Source: Cryomorphaceae bacterium
Lineage (GTDB): Bacteria > Bacteroidota > Bacteroidia > Flavobacteriales > Schleiferiaceae
Reading direction: 5' to 3'
NCBI GenBank assembly: GCA_011525035.1
Contig: WTIZ01000045.1
Coordinates: forward strand, 1-40,506
Length of the DNA: 40,506 nt
Shown here: positions 26,179-35,085 of the stretch, one piece after another
How positions within the stretch are numbered: position 1 is the first letter of the stretch
Layout: every line of letters begins with the position of its first letter
Made by a program: the position numbers and the translations under genes
Notes under the pieces: generated by a model
Seen by the model: only the letters and a program-made list of their open reading frames with translations
Told to the model about the DNA's origin: nothing
Database searches by the model: none

Positions 26179-27091
26179 TTAGTTTAGCTATAATTTCAGC
26201 TAATTCTTGATCGGAAGTAAAATCAATTTGAATTTTACCCTTTCCTTTAGCGCCTTGTGAGATGGCTACTTTGGTACTAAAATATTCAGTCAATTGACCT
26301 TCTAAACGAAGCAGTTCGCTTGGTTTCTCTGGTTTGGGCTGAGGAACCTCAGGGGACTTTATAGCCTTGACCATAGCCTCTACCTTGCGAACACTAAGTC
26401 CTTCCTTTAAGATCTTCTTATAGATATCTATCTGAGTCTCTTCGGTGGGTAGGTTGAGTAAGGCACGAGCATGACCCATGGTGAAAACCACATTGGTTGT
26501 CCCGTCGTTGTTTTCGTCGGCGCTTTCGTTTCGATGCAAATCTCTTAATTCCGCTTGTATCAGCGCTGGAAGCTTGAGGAGTCTCAAAAAGTTTGTGATC
26601 GTGGAACGTCCCTTACCAAGACGCTGTGCCACTTGTTCTTGGGTAAGACCAAGTTCGTCCATCATTCGCTTACACGAGTAGGCCATTTCAATAGGATCGA
26701 GGTCTTCACGTTGAAGGTTCTCAACGATGGCAAGTTCAAGGAGTTGTCTATCGTCTGCCAAACGCACGTACGCTGGAATCTCTTGCAATCCCGCCATCTG
26801 AGAGGCGCGGAACCTGCGTTCACCTGAAATGAGTTCAAACTTCATCCCATTCTTACGAACAGTAATCGGTTGAATGATTCCGACTTCGGAGATACTCTGA
26901 GCGAGCTCTACGAGTGCATCGCTATCAAAGTTACTACGCGGCTGAAAAGGGTTGGTAGTGATGCTATCAACAGGAATGGACGCAACAGAACCAACGAGCT
27001 TCTCAGCTCCCTTGTCTGTTACTTTATTGACCTTTGCTGCTTCATCGCCAAGAATGGCAGACAGCCCTTTTCCCATTGCTCTTTTAGCCAT
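26171..27091 (-). CDS. parB: Chromosome-partitioning protein ParB
   Basis: A 306-residue CTP-dependent DNA clamp that loads at parS sites and works with ParA in chromosome segregation. The N-terminal CTP-binding domain contains NPFQPR and GERRFRAS. The helix-turn-helix follows (LTQEQVAQRLGKGRSTI). The C-terminal segment is the dimer domain. Normal length. parA lies 4 bases upstream. No canonical parS was found by eye in this window. Confidence 0.96.
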   Translation of the reverse strand: MAKRAMGKGLSAILGDEAAKVNKVTDKGAEKLVGSVASIPVDSITTNPFQPRSNFDSDALVELAQSISEVGIIQPITVRKNGMKFELISGERRFRASQMAGLQEIPAYVRLADDRQLLELAIVENLQREDLDPIEMAYSCKRMMDELGLTQEQVAQRLGKGRSTITNFLRLLKLPALIQAELRDLHRNESADENNDGTTNVVFTMGHARALLNLPTEETQIDIYKKILKEGLSVRKVEAMVKAIKSPEVPQPKPEKPSELLRLEGQLTEYFSTKVAISQGAKGKGKIQIDFTSDQELAEIIAKLNG

Positions 27092-27095
27092 AGTA

Positions 27096-27860
27096 TTACG
27101 CTCCTTTTGCGATTATTTCTTGTGCTAAAGTTAGGTAATTCTCAGCGCCTTTGCTGCTTGCGTCGTAGGCAATGATAGGCTCGCCGTGCGATGGCGCTTC
27201 ACTTAACTTAATATTTCTGTGAATGATGGTTTCGAATACTAGTCCTTCGAAGTGAATTTTAACCTCTTCCGCAACCTGGTTGCTTAGACGTAGACGAGAG
27301 TCAAACATGGTTAACAACAAGCCTTGAATGCTTAAGTGCTCGTTGTGTAGCTCTTGCACTTTCTTAATCGTATTCAATAGTTTACCCAGACCTTCAAGCG
27401 CATAATATTCACACTGGATAGGTACTAAAACCCCGTCGGCTGCGGTGAGTGCGTTAAGGGTAATGAGCCCTAAAGATGGCGCACAATCAATAATGATGTA
27501 ATCATAATTGTCGCGAACCGATTCAAGCGCATTGGCTAAGAAAAATTCTCTTTTGGGCTGGTCGATGATTTCTAACTCAACCGCGACTAGATCTAACTGG
27601 GCTGGGACAATATCTACATTTGGTGTGTTGGTAGTGTGGATAAGGTCAGCTGCTTTACTTGCCCCTTCAATAAGTTCATAGGTTCCTTGTGTCGCATCAT
27701 CGTGCGAGAGGCCAAAGCCGCTCGTAGCGTTTGCTTGGGGATCAGCATCAATGATGAGTACTTTTTTCTCCAAAGCGCCTAGTGCAGCACTGAGGTTAAC
27801 GGCTGTAGTGGTTTTTCCTACGCCTCCTTTTTGATTGGCAACAGCAATTATTCTACCCAT
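27096..27860 (-). CDS. parA: Chromosome-partitioning ATPase ParA
   Basis: A 254-residue ATPase that positions ParB-bound origins. It has the deviant Walker A KGGVGKTT at residues 11-18 and a DADPQANAT box. The start is the ATG at 27860. A GTG at 27881 lies right next to the promoter -7 box, so it is not used here. It is the first gene of an eight-gene minus-strand run. Confidence 0.96.
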   Translation of the reverse strand: MGRIIAVANQKGGVGKTTTAVNLSAALGALEKKVLIIDADPQANATSGFGLSHDDATQGTYELIEGASKAADLIHTTNTPNVDIVPAQLDLVAVELEIIDQPKREFFLANALESVRDNYDYIIIDCAPSLGLITLNALTAADGVLVPIQCEYYALEGLGKLLNTIKKVQELHNEHLSIQGLLLTMFDSRLRLSNQVAEEVKIHFEGLVFETIIHRNIKLSEAPSHGEPIIAYDASSKGAENYLTLAQEIIAKGA

Positions 27861-27882
27861 AGATCTATCGTTTACAAGCACT

Positions 27883-27890
27883 CAAATGTA
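27883..27890 (-). promoter_or_regulatory. Candidate -7 promoter element for the parA operon
   Basis: The minus strand reads TACATTTG, a perfect TAnnTTTG, 22 bases before the parA ATG. A TTTG lies upstream at a shorter than usual spacing (14 bases). Confidence 0.55.
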
Positions 27891-27952
27891 AGTGAATGCA
27901 TTGCCAAATGCTAAAAAAGAAATTAACAGCCTGAGTTCCTATGGCTATTGGA

Positions 27953-29707
27953 TTATTGGTCCAATTGGAGACTGATGAGCTCGCTGTAATGACCGCCTGC
28001 AATCTCGAGTTCTTCGTGCGTGCCTTTCTCGATGATTTGCCCATTTTCCAGACATATAATCTGTTCGCAGTGCTTTACACTACTTACTCGGTGTGCTACA
28101 ATCATTGAGGAAATGGAAGCGGTGGCTTCTTTGATGTTCCCCAAAATGAGTTCCTCAGTTTCAGTATCTACAGCACTTAAACAGTCGTCAAACACCATGA
28201 GCTTCGGAGATTTTGCTAGGGCGCGAGCGATACTCACGCGCTGTTTCTGTCCGCCACTTAAGGTAACACCTCGTTCACCAACGGTTGTTTCGTACTGTTT
28301 GGGGAAGTCAATGATGTTGTCGTGAACACCAGCAGCCTTCGCTGCTTGTTCGACTTGGTCCTGGTTGAATTCATCCAATCCAAAGGCAATGTTACGAGCA
28401 ATCGTGTCACTGAATAGGAAGGCCTCTTGTGGAACCCACCCTAAATATTTTTTAAGCGTCGGCAGGTGCCAGTCTTTGATGTCGACTCCGTCGATCAATA
28501 TTTGGCCTTCGGTAGGGTCGTATTGGCGAACCATGAGGGCTGTGACGGTGCTTTTTCCAGAGCCAGTCTTGCCTAAGATGCCAAGGCTGTGGCCTGCTTG
28601 AAGGGTGAAACTCACGTTGTCTAAGGCTTGAATACCACTGTTTGGATAGGTAAAGCTTACGTTTTTGAACGTGACTGTTCCTTGAAAACTTGACGGTCGG
28701 TAATCGCCTGATTTGAAATCAGGTTCTTCCGACAAGAATTCGTTCAAGCGCTCCATAGAGGCCGCTGCGCTTTGCACGAGGCTCGTTACCCAGCCAATAG
28801 AGGCGATGGGCCAAGTAAGAAGATTCACGTAATAGATAAACTCGGTGATGTTTCCTGCACTGACCTCTCCAGCGAAGTACAATTGGCCACCGACGAAAAT
28901 GGTGATGAGCGTTGAGATACCTACCATGAGTATCATGATGGGCTGAAACGTTGCGTTTACTCGGAAGAGTTCTTCATTCACAGAACGGTATTCAATGGCC
29001 TCTGCTTTGAATTTCGCATTGAACCAATGTAATCTGTGGTAGGATTTAATGACGCGCATGCCTGAAAAACTTTCCTGTGCGAAAGTGCTCAGCGTGCTCA
29101 GTTGCTGTTGGACGGCGAGGGATTTGACATTAATCAAATTGGCCACCTTATATACTAGGAATGCTAAGAGAGGAAGGGGGGCTAAGGTCAACAACGTCAA
29201 TTTCGGGCTTACACTGATCATTATTGAGATGACTAAGATGATCGTGAACCCTGTATTGAGTGCGTACATAATGGCCGGACCCACGTACATCCTGACTTTC
29301 CCGACGTCTTCAGAGATGCGATTCATTAAATCGCCCGTGTTGTTCTGCTTAAAAAATCGTTGTGTTAATCGCTGGTATTGTTCGAAAACTACATTTTTCA
29401 AATCGTATTCAATGTGCCGTGACATGACCACAATTGTCTGACGCATGAAATACATAAATATCCCCTGTAACACTGCCGAGGCAATGATGAACAGACCGTA
29501 TTTGATGAGTTCCCACCTAACGAGCTCATTTTGAACGGCTCCTGTCTTGTAATTTTCAATGACCTCTGCGATCGTATCGAAGCTATTGCGAATTAGTAGG
29601 GCAGGGAAGAGCTTGAAGATGACAGATACGATGACAAAGAATGCCCCAGCGCCGAGCAACCACTTGTACTTAATGAAGTATTTGTTAAGATATTTTAGTG
29701 CTTGCAT
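27953..29707 (-). CDS. ABC-type exporter, fused membrane and ATPase domains (MsbA/LmrA-like)
   Basis: A 584-residue half-transporter that works as a dimer. The start at 29707 (MQALKYL) was chosen over 29746, which lies upstream of any likely transcript start context. Residues 1-315 hold six membrane helices. The ATPase domain has Walker A GKTGSGKST at 379-387, an LSGGQKQR signature, Walker B LMVFDDCLSA and a switch His in VAHR. It may export lipid or a drug; the substrate is not readable. It is divergent from nusB, with promoter boxes for both directions between them. Confidence 0.92.
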   Translation of the reverse strand: MQALKYLNKYFIKYKWLLGAGAFFVIVSVIFKLFPALLIRNSFDTIAEVIENYKTGAVQNELVRWELIKYGLFIIASAVLQGIFMYFMRQTIVVMSRHIEYDLKNVVFEQYQRLTQRFFKQNNTGDLMNRISEDVGKVRMYVGPAIMYALNTGFTIILVISIMISVSPKLTLLTLAPLPLLAFLVYKVANLINVKSLAVQQQLSTLSTFAQESFSGMRVIKSYHRLHWFNAKFKAEAIEYRSVNEELFRVNATFQPIMILMVGISTLITIFVGGQLYFAGEVSAGNITEFIYYVNLLTWPIASIGWVTSLVQSAAASMERLNEFLSEEPDFKSGDYRPSSFQGTVTFKNVSFTYPNSGIQALDNVSFTLQAGHSLGILGKTGSGKSTVTALMVRQYDPTEGQILIDGVDIKDWHLPTLKKYLGWVPQEAFLFSDTIARNIAFGLDEFNQDQVEQAAKAAGVHDNIIDFPKQYETTVGERGVTLSGGQKQRVSIARALAKSPKLMVFDDCLSAVDTETEELILGNIKEATASISSMIVAHRVSSVKHCEQIICLENGQIIEKGTHEELEIAGGHYSELISLQLDQ

Positions 29708-29732
29708 ATCGTTTCTTAGGTGCGTTCCGCAG

Positions 29733-29740
29733 TATATTTG
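29733..29740 (+). promoter_or_regulatory. Candidate -7 promoter element for the nusB operon
   Basis: TATATTTG is a perfect TAnnTTTG match. A TTTC stretch lies about 18 bases upstream as a weak -33. The nusB start is about 105 bases downstream, leaving a long leader. Confidence 0.45.
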
Positions 29741-29772
29741 TGTCAAAGAAAAGCTCTTTGCATGCGGTCGTT

Positions 29773-29780
29773 CAAAAATA
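29773..29780 (-). promoter_or_regulatory. Candidate -7 promoter element for the ABC exporter
   Basis: The minus strand reads TATTTTTG, a perfect TAnnTTTG, about 66 bases before the exporter ATG. No -33 box is evident. Confidence 0.4.
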
Positions 29781-29844
29781 ACAAGACTTTGATGAATTCA
29801 GTTCTGTTGAGCAAGAATCGTATGCCCAATATTTTCCAATTTTT

Positions 29845-30780
29845 ATGATCACAAGGAGACACATCAGAATTAAGGTTCTGCACCACCTCTATGCCCATGC
29901 TTCAGATAATGAACTCGGTGCTGCGACATTGCTTAAGAACTTAGACAAGAGTCTAGAAGAGGTACACGATTTATTCATTTGGGATATCCATGCCTTATTG
30001 CGTATTCATCGGACTGCTAGTGATCGACTTGAAAAGGTGCGCAGCCGTAAGGTGCCCGATAGTGCGTTGGCGGATCGTATTTCGGCTTTTACAGACATTT
30101 CATTTTTTGATCTTGTTCGTAACGATGCGAGGTTGATTGCCTTTAGCGAAGGTGTGCATGCGGATTGGAGCGCCTACGACAACCACTTTAGAGGTCTTTG
30201 GGAACAAGTCTTTGAAAGTGAGGAGTACGATAAGTTATTGGCAATGCGTGATGATTTCGGAGCACAAAAGCGCTTCATTAAATACATCTACCAAGAGCAT
30301 ATTGCAGAGAATGAGTTGCTCCACGATATCTATGAAGATATGCATGTGGGTTGGAGCGATGATGTCGATGCGGCTCAGATGATGAGTGGTAAGGTCATTT
30401 CAAGTTGGAACGACCAAGGAGGATTGATCATCCCTAATCTTTATAAGGACGAGGGCGATGCTGCTTTCGGAGCGCTGTTGATGCGCAAGTACTTTGAATT
30501 CGCTGCGGATAGTGAGTCGCGAATAGAAAGCAAGAGTAAAAACTGGGAGAGTGACCGCATTGCAAAATTGGACGTGGTGCTCATGAAATTGTGTATTGCA
30601 GAGTGGCGAGGAATGGAGGAGATTCCTGTTAAGGTGAGCATGAATGAATACCTGGATTTGGCAAAAGAATACAGCACGCCAAAAAGTTCTTCATTCATCA
30701 ATGGTATACTTGACAAAATCGTTACTAATTTGCGTGAAGAAGGCTTGCTCCAAAAGGTAGGCCGAGGAATAATTGAATAA
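29845..30780 (+). CDS. nusB: Transcription antitermination factor NusB, long form
   Basis: A 311-residue protein. The first residues (ITRRHIRIKVLHHLYAH) match the NusB opening, and the C-terminal ~130 residues match the NusB core, including KLDVVLMKLCIAEW and VSMNEYLDLAKEY. E. coli NusB has 139 residues. The extra middle helical region is usual in Bacteroidota. It acts with NusE/S10 in rRNA antitermination. It heads a run with the DUF1573 lipoprotein, yajC, YbbR-like and coaE genes. Confidence 0.93.
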   Translation: MITRRHIRIKVLHHLYAHASDNELGAATLLKNLDKSLEEVHDLFIWDIHALLRIHRTASDRLEKVRSRKVPDSALADRISAFTDISFFDLVRNDARLIAFSEGVHADWSAYDNHFRGLWEQVFESEEYDKLLAMRDDFGAQKRFIKYIYQEHIAENELLHDIYEDMHVGWSDDVDAAQMMSGKVISSWNDQGGLIIPNLYKDEGDAAFGALLMRKYFEFAADSESRIESKSKNWESDRIAKLDVVLMKLCIAEWRGMEEIPVKVSMNEYLDLAKEYSTPKSSSFINGILDKIVTNLREEGLLQKVGRGIIE

Positions 30781-30790
30781 ACTAAATACA

Positions 30791-31222
30791 ATGAAAAAAC
30801 TAGTTGTACTAGCCGCAGGATTATTAGTGTTTACAGCATGTAACAGTGCTGCAGATAGAATTGAAGCACCAACAGAGCCTGCTTCAGAAACAATGATGGA
30901 AGCACTTCCAGCAATTTCATTCGAATCAGACTTCCACGACTTCGGTGAGATTCAAGAAGGTGAAGTAGTGAACTATACCTTCAAATTCACCAACGAAGGC
31001 GAGGGGCCGCTAATCATCTCTAATGCACAAGGTTCGTGCGGATGTACAGTGCCTCAATGGCCACGTCAACCTATTGCACCGGGTGCTACTGGTGAAATCA
31101 AAGTGAGCTTCAACTCATCAGGACGTGCAGGTAAGCAAGACAAACGTGTTACACTCACAACGAATGCCGTGCCGCAAACCAAAGTATTGAACATTACATC
31201 AACCGTAATTTCTAATAAGTAA
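30791..31222 (+). CDS. DUF1573 lipoprotein
   Basis: A 143-residue protein. The ATG at 30791 gives a lipoprotein signal (VFTAC, Cys17). The body is a DUF1573 beta-sandwich of the MSP/ASPM-like Ig type: HDFGEIQEGEVV, then FTNEG and SCGCTVPQWP. The function is unknown. It sits 10 bases after nusB and shares one base with yajC (TAATG), a conserved Bacteroidota arrangement. Confidence 0.9.
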   Translation: MKKLVVLAAGLLVFTACNSAADRIEAPTEPASETMMEALPAISFESDFHDFGEIQEGEVVNYTFKFTNEGEGPLIISNAQGSCGCTVPQWPRQPIAPGATGEIKVSFNSSGRAGKQDKRVTLTTNAVPQTKVLNITSTVISNK

Positions 31223-31521
31223 TGACACATTTACTACTACAAGCCGGGGCAGAGGGAGCCATGAGCTTTTTACCCCTAATTATGATCGTTTTGGTCATGT
31301 ACTTATTCTTCTTTAGACCGCAGATGAAGAGACAAAAGGAAGAAGGGAAATTCCGCAGTGAGGTTGCAAAAGGCAATCGTGTTGTATTGACTTCAGGTAT
31401 TCACGGAAAGATTCTTGAAGTAGGCGATACCCATATTGTCTTAGAAACTGAAAATTCGAGACTAAAGGTTGAGAAAAGTGCTATTAGTAAAGAGCTAAGC
31501 GCCCAATACCAATCGAGATAA
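31222..31521 (+). CDS. yajC: Preprotein translocase accessory subunit YajC
   Basis: A 99-residue single-pass inner-membrane protein associated with SecDF. The hydrophobic helix (about residues 14-31) is followed by FRPQMKRQKE, the family mark, then a soluble domain with VVLTSGIHGKI and ENSRLKVEKSAI. Length is typical. Confidence 0.95.
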   Translation: MTHLLLQAGAEGAMSFLPLIMIVLVMYLFFFRPQMKRQKEEGKFRSEVAKGNRVVLTSGIHGKILEVGDTHIVLETENSRLKVEKSAISKELSAQYQSR

Positions 31522-31524
31522 TTT

Positions 31525-31549
31525 AAAACCGGCTTCGGCCGGTTTTTTT
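31525..31549 (+). terminator. Terminator after yajC
   Basis: A perfect 9-bp stem (AAAACCGGC with GCCGGTTTT) closes a TTCG tetraloop and runs into T. It lies 4 bases past the yajC stop and ends only a few bases before the next ATG at 31555. Confidence 0.88.
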
Positions 31550-31554
31550 AGCCC

Positions 31555-32445
31555 ATGTTCAAACGTTTGTTCCATAGAGAGTTCTTGTCGTTCCTGGCGC
31601 TGACTAGTGTCATCTGGGCGCTGATTACCGTTAGTAAAGCAGAGCGAAGCACTACCGTAGTCATTTATGCGAACAGCCCTTCTTCTATTGTCGAGGATCA
31701 ATTCATCACAGATACATCGATTGCCTTGAACGTAGAGGTAAGTGCTTCTGGAATTAATGCGCTACGACTACAGGAGGTTGATAAGGAATCTGTTGTTGTA
31801 GAAGCCTCGGCTTTCAGCTTAAAAAGTGAAGGTATGCTTGTCGTCCAGAGTGCTGAGGTTATTGCTCAACTCAATAGCGTATACCGAGGCGTTTATTCTT
31901 TTTCAAGCGCAACAGCTGAGGTCATGTTTCCATGTGAGGCGTTGGAGCGCACACGAGTGCCAATATCTATCGAAGGACTTCAAAACATTAGACTCCCGGA
32001 GGGATATAAGTGGTTGCAAGCCATTACTGTGGAACCAGACAGTATTGATGTGGTTGGTTCTCCTGAGGCGGTATTTAGAGCCCGACTGCATGTGAGTTTA
32101 CCCGATTTCCTATGGGACGGTAATCATGCCTTTGATCTTCCTGTAGAAGGTTTAGGGTCCAATTTGACCTCAATATCCAAGGAGCGCATCGAAGTACGTG
32201 GTGCGAGCGCGCTATGGACAGAGAACAAATTTGAAGTTCCCCTGGTTCTAGGAAGTCAAATTGTAGATGTTGAGGTTTGGGTCAGTGGTCCTAAGAAGGC
32301 CTTGCTTTCGAGAACCTTCGAAGAGCTTATCACACTTTCAGCAGTTCAGAATGCATCGAATTACACGATTGTGGCAGAGCCGGTGAAAGAGAATATTTCT
32401 GTACTTTCTATAACGCCTAATAGGGTTGAACGTATAGGACAATGA
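31555..32445 (+). CDS. YbbR-like domain protein
   Basis: A 296-residue protein with one N-terminal membrane helix (about residues 10-27) and an extracytoplasmic part made of YbbR-like beta repeats, seen as PISIEGLQNIRLPEGY and VEPDSIDVVGSPEAV. In Firmicutes, YbbR/CdaR controls the diadenylate cyclase; that role in Bacteroidota is not shown. The position between yajC and coaE is conserved in the phylum. The stop overlaps the coaE start by 4 bases (ATGA). The start follows the yajC terminator almost directly. Confidence 0.85.
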   Translation: MFKRLFHREFLSFLALTSVIWALITVSKAERSTTVVIYANSPSSIVEDQFITDTSIALNVEVSASGINALRLQEVDKESVVVEASAFSLKSEGMLVVQSAEVIAQLNSVYRGVYSFSSATAEVMFPCEALERTRVPISIEGLQNIRLPEGYKWLQAITVEPDSIDVVGSPEAVFRARLHVSLPDFLWDGNHAFDLPVEGLGSNLTSISKERIEVRGASALWTENKFEVPLVLGSQIVDVEVWVSGPKKALLSRTFEELITLSAVQNASNYTIVAEPVKENISVLSITPNRVERIGQ

Positions 32446-33029
32446 AGCAATCTAGAGTAATTTGTATCACCGGTGGTATTGGCTCAGGCAAGAGTACAGT
32501 CTGTGCAATGCTTGAAAGTAAGGGACATCCTGTGTATTATAGTGATGAGCGCGCTAAAGCACTCATGCATACTGATGCCACATTGGTTCAAGGGATCACG
32601 GCGCTATTGGGCGAACAGGCCTATTTACAGGGTGAATTGAATCGGGCCTATGTTGCCGAAAAGATTTTTGGCAGTAGTGCGCTTAAAGAAAAGCTAGAGT
32701 CCTTAGTTCATCCAGCCGTTCGTGAAGATTTTGAACATTGGAAGCTCAACAGCGGTAGCACAGTGGTTTTCAAAGAAAGTGCCTTAGTATTCGAAACAGG
32801 CGATCCTACTTGTGAGCATGTTGTAAGTATTGTAGCCGACGAGCATGTGCGTATAGCTCGTGTAATGGCGCGCAACACAGAGATGAACGAAAGTCAAATA
32901 AGAGAGCGTTTAGCGAATCAATTGGGTGATGCCCATCGACGGGCTCAAAGTGATACTGTTATCGAGAATAACGGTTCGCTTGAAGATCTCAATCTTCAGG
33001 TAGATTACCTTCTTTCTAAGGTGATCTGA
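32442..33029 (+). CDS. coaE: Dephospho-CoA kinase
   Basis: A 195-residue cytoplasmic kinase for the last step of coenzyme A synthesis. The P-loop is GGIGSGKST at residues 11-19. SDERAKALM and LVHPAVREDFE are typical of the family, and a C-terminal R-rich helix (RERLANQL) is present. It starts in an ATGA overlap with the YbbR-like gene. Its last 25 bases overlap the convergent reductase gene. Confidence 0.95.
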   Translation: MKQSRVICITGGIGSGKSTVCAMLESKGHPVYYSDERAKALMHTDATLVQGITALLGEQAYLQGELNRAYVAEKIFGSSALKEKLESLVHPAVREDFEHWKLNSGSTVVFKESALVFETGDPTCEHVVSIVADEHVRIARVMARNTEMNESQIRERLANQLGDAHRRAQSDTVIENNGSLEDLNLQVDYLLSKVI

Positions 33030-33532
33030 ACTAGGCCGTTGGCAAAGGTCCGCGTTCCTGTATTTTTCCACTCTAAGCTTGCATCATTCTCTCTAAATAG
33101 AGGAATTCCAGCACCGAGCGTGATTGGTAGGTAGGTGAGGATCATTCGATCAATGAGACCGCTTTGGTGTACGCGTGCATTTGTAGCACCACCGCCAATA
33201 ATCCAAACATTTTTACCTTCTCTCTTGAACCGCTGAATGACACTTTCCTCAGAAGCTTCCGTAATCTCAATATCACCGGCTATCGGTTCAACGGTATCTG
33301 TACGACTAAAAACAACGCTGTGTTTGCCGTGGTAGGGGTACTCTCCCTCAAAATTGATCACTTGCTTGTACGTATTGTAGCCCATGGCCACCACATCAAT
33401 GCCTTCGTAAAACCCGGCGTACCCATAATCTTCATCAGGGAGCTGGTAACGAGGGTTTTCCAGGAAGTCTACACTTCCATCAGTAGTTGCAATGTAGCCG
33501 TCGAGAGTAACTGCGGTATAGAGAGTGATCAT
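33005..33532 (-). CDS. DHFR/RibD C-terminal-like reductase
   Basis: A 175-residue protein of the dihydrofolate reductase-like superfamily (the RibD C-terminal type). Typical blocks are TLDGYIATTDGSVDFL at the start, VAMGYNTYKQV in the middle and VWIIGGGATNARV in the nucleotide site. It probably uses NAD(P)H, but it lacks the strong signs of a true folate reductase and its substrate is unknown. It is convergent with coaE, sharing 25 bases of coding sequence. Confidence 0.85.
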   Translation of the reverse strand: MITLYTAVTLDGYIATTDGSVDFLENPRYQLPDEDYGYAGFYEGIDVVAMGYNTYKQVINFEGEYPYHGKHSVVFSRTDTVEPIAGDIEITEASEESVIQRFKREGKNVWIIGGGATNARVHQSGLIDRMILTYLPITLGAGIPLFRENDASLEWKNTGTRTFANGLVQITLERR

Positions 33533-33580
33533 GTTGATAGAGGTTTATGTGTTTAGGTTAAAATCAAAATCTGTGCCGAT

Positions 33581-34936
33581 TTACAAGAGTTCATTTGCAA
33601 GATTGGCCAATTCACTTCGTTCCCCTTTTTCTAAGGTTACGTGGGCGTAGATATCTTGTCCTTTCGCCTTGTCCACCAAATAGCTTAGGCCGTTAGATTG
33701 TTCATCCAGATAGGGTGTGTCAATCTGGCCAACATCGCCGGTGAATATGAACTTCGCCCCGTCCCCAGCACGTGTGATGATTGTTTTTACCTCGTGCGGT
33801 GTAAGGTTTTGACTTTCGTCAACGATAAAAATGATGTCCGCAAGAGAACGTCCACGGATATATGCCAGTGGAGTGATGACAATCTTTTCTTTTTCCACCA
33901 TAGCCTCGAGTTGCTTGTACTCTTTATCTCTATCGCTGAAGGTGTTCTTAATCAGTTTAAGGTTGTCCCACAGCGGCTGCATATATGGGTTGATTTTTTC
34001 TTTTGCATCGCCTGGCAAATACCCCAGGTCTCTGTTGGACAGGGGAACGATGGGACGTGCTAAATAGATTTGCTTAAAGTCTCTGCGCTGTTCTAAGGAA
34101 GCCGCCAGGGCTATAAGTGTCTTTCCCGTTCCGGCGACACCCGTTAGGCTGACCAGCTTCACATTTGGATTCAAAATGGCGTGTATGGCAAAGGCTTGCT
34201 CAGCATTTCGTGGCTTTATACCGTAAACAGCCCGCTTCTCTACATGATCAAGCGTTTTATCAATGGCGTTATAGTAGGCAAGTCCGCTGGAATTTTCCGA
34301 TTTTAAAACGTAATAACTGTTAGGAAAAGGAGTGAACTCAGGGTTTTCTTTGAGTACATCATCAATATCTAGCGATTTCTCCGCGTACAATTTGGTGAGG
34401 GTCGCGGTGTTGAAATTCTCTACCACGGACTTGCCTTTGTACAAGGCATCCATGTCTTTAATCTTACCCGTCAAATAGTCTTCACTCTTTAAATGAAGGG
34501 CTTTGGCTTTGAGACGTAGGTTGATATCCTTGGTGACAAGGATGGTGGATTTCTCCGGTTCTAAATCTTGGATGTTCAATGCCGCATTTATGATGCGGTG
34601 GTCCATTTTTCGCCCAAGCACCTTTTCGGCGTCAATGCCTTTGTGTGAGGTATCCATAATGACCCTCAAATTACCGTGGGTATCCCCGTTTAGTGGGATC
34701 CAATTCGTAAAGTCCTTGCCTTCGGTAATTCGATCAAGTGTCCGAATGAATTCGCGTGCTTCGTAGTTTTTAGAATCGTGTCCTTTCTTGAATTCGTCAA
34801 GTTCTTCCAGCACTGAGATAGGCAGAACTACATCGTGCTCTTCGAAGCAAAAAATGGCGTTGTGATCATAAAGAATGACAGAGGTATCGAGTACAAAAAT
34901 CTTTGTTGCTGATACTTTTTTGCGCTTTGCAGGCAT
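33581..34936 (-). CDS. PhoH-family ATPase with N-terminal PIN domain
   Basis: A 451-residue protein of the PhoH2 type: an N-terminal PIN RNase-like domain (residues ~12-140, acidic residues at FVLDTSV, SVLEELDEF and LVTKDINLR) joined to a PhoH ATPase. Walker A GVAGTGKT is at 266-273 and Walker B VDESQN at about 372-377. The family unwinds or cleaves RNA in some bacteria; the role here is unproven. The start is the ATG at 34936. A TTG two codons upstream is less likely. Confidence 0.92.
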   Translation of the reverse strand: MPAKRKKVSATKIFVLDTSVILYDHNAIFCFEEHDVVLPISVLEELDEFKKGHDSKNYEAREFIRTLDRITEGKDFTNWIPLNGDTHGNLRVIMDTSHKGIDAEKVLGRKMDHRIINAALNIQDLEPEKSTILVTKDINLRLKAKALHLKSEDYLTGKIKDMDALYKGKSVVENFNTATLTKLYAEKSLDIDDVLKENPEFTPFPNSYYVLKSENSSGLAYYNAIDKTLDHVEKRAVYGIKPRNAEQAFAIHAILNPNVKLVSLTGVAGTGKTLIALAASLEQRRDFKQIYLARPIVPLSNRDLGYLPGDAKEKINPYMQPLWDNLKLIKNTFSDRDKEYKQLEAMVEKEKIVITPLAYIRGRSLADIIFIVDESQNLTPHEVKTIITRAGDGAKFIFTGDVGQIDTPYLDEQSNGLSYLVDKAKGQDIYAHVTLEKGERSELANLANELL

Positions 34937-35038
34937 GGGCAAACGTTTTGAGTTCCTTCAAATTATTCATTTTAAAGGCAGTACGTTTTGCATAATCCTC
35001 AAATACGGACCGAGTTATTAACCATGTTCTAAACAAGT

Positions 35039-35061
35039 AAGGGCGGCCAACGGCCGCCCTT
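35039..35061 (-). terminator. Likely pckA terminator hairpin
   Basis: A perfect 10-bp stem (AAGGGCGGCC with GGCCGCCCTT) around a 3-base loop, 24 bases past the pckA stop. The T run on the minus strand is weak, so efficiency is uncertain. Confidence 0.6.
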
Positions 35062-35085
35062 ACAGACACATCTAACACTTGGAGT

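Noticed and set aside
25555-27952. A parS site near parAB.
   Set aside because: No near-palindromic GTTTCACGTGAAAC-like sequence was seen by eye in or around the genes; sites may lie elsewhere in the chromosome.
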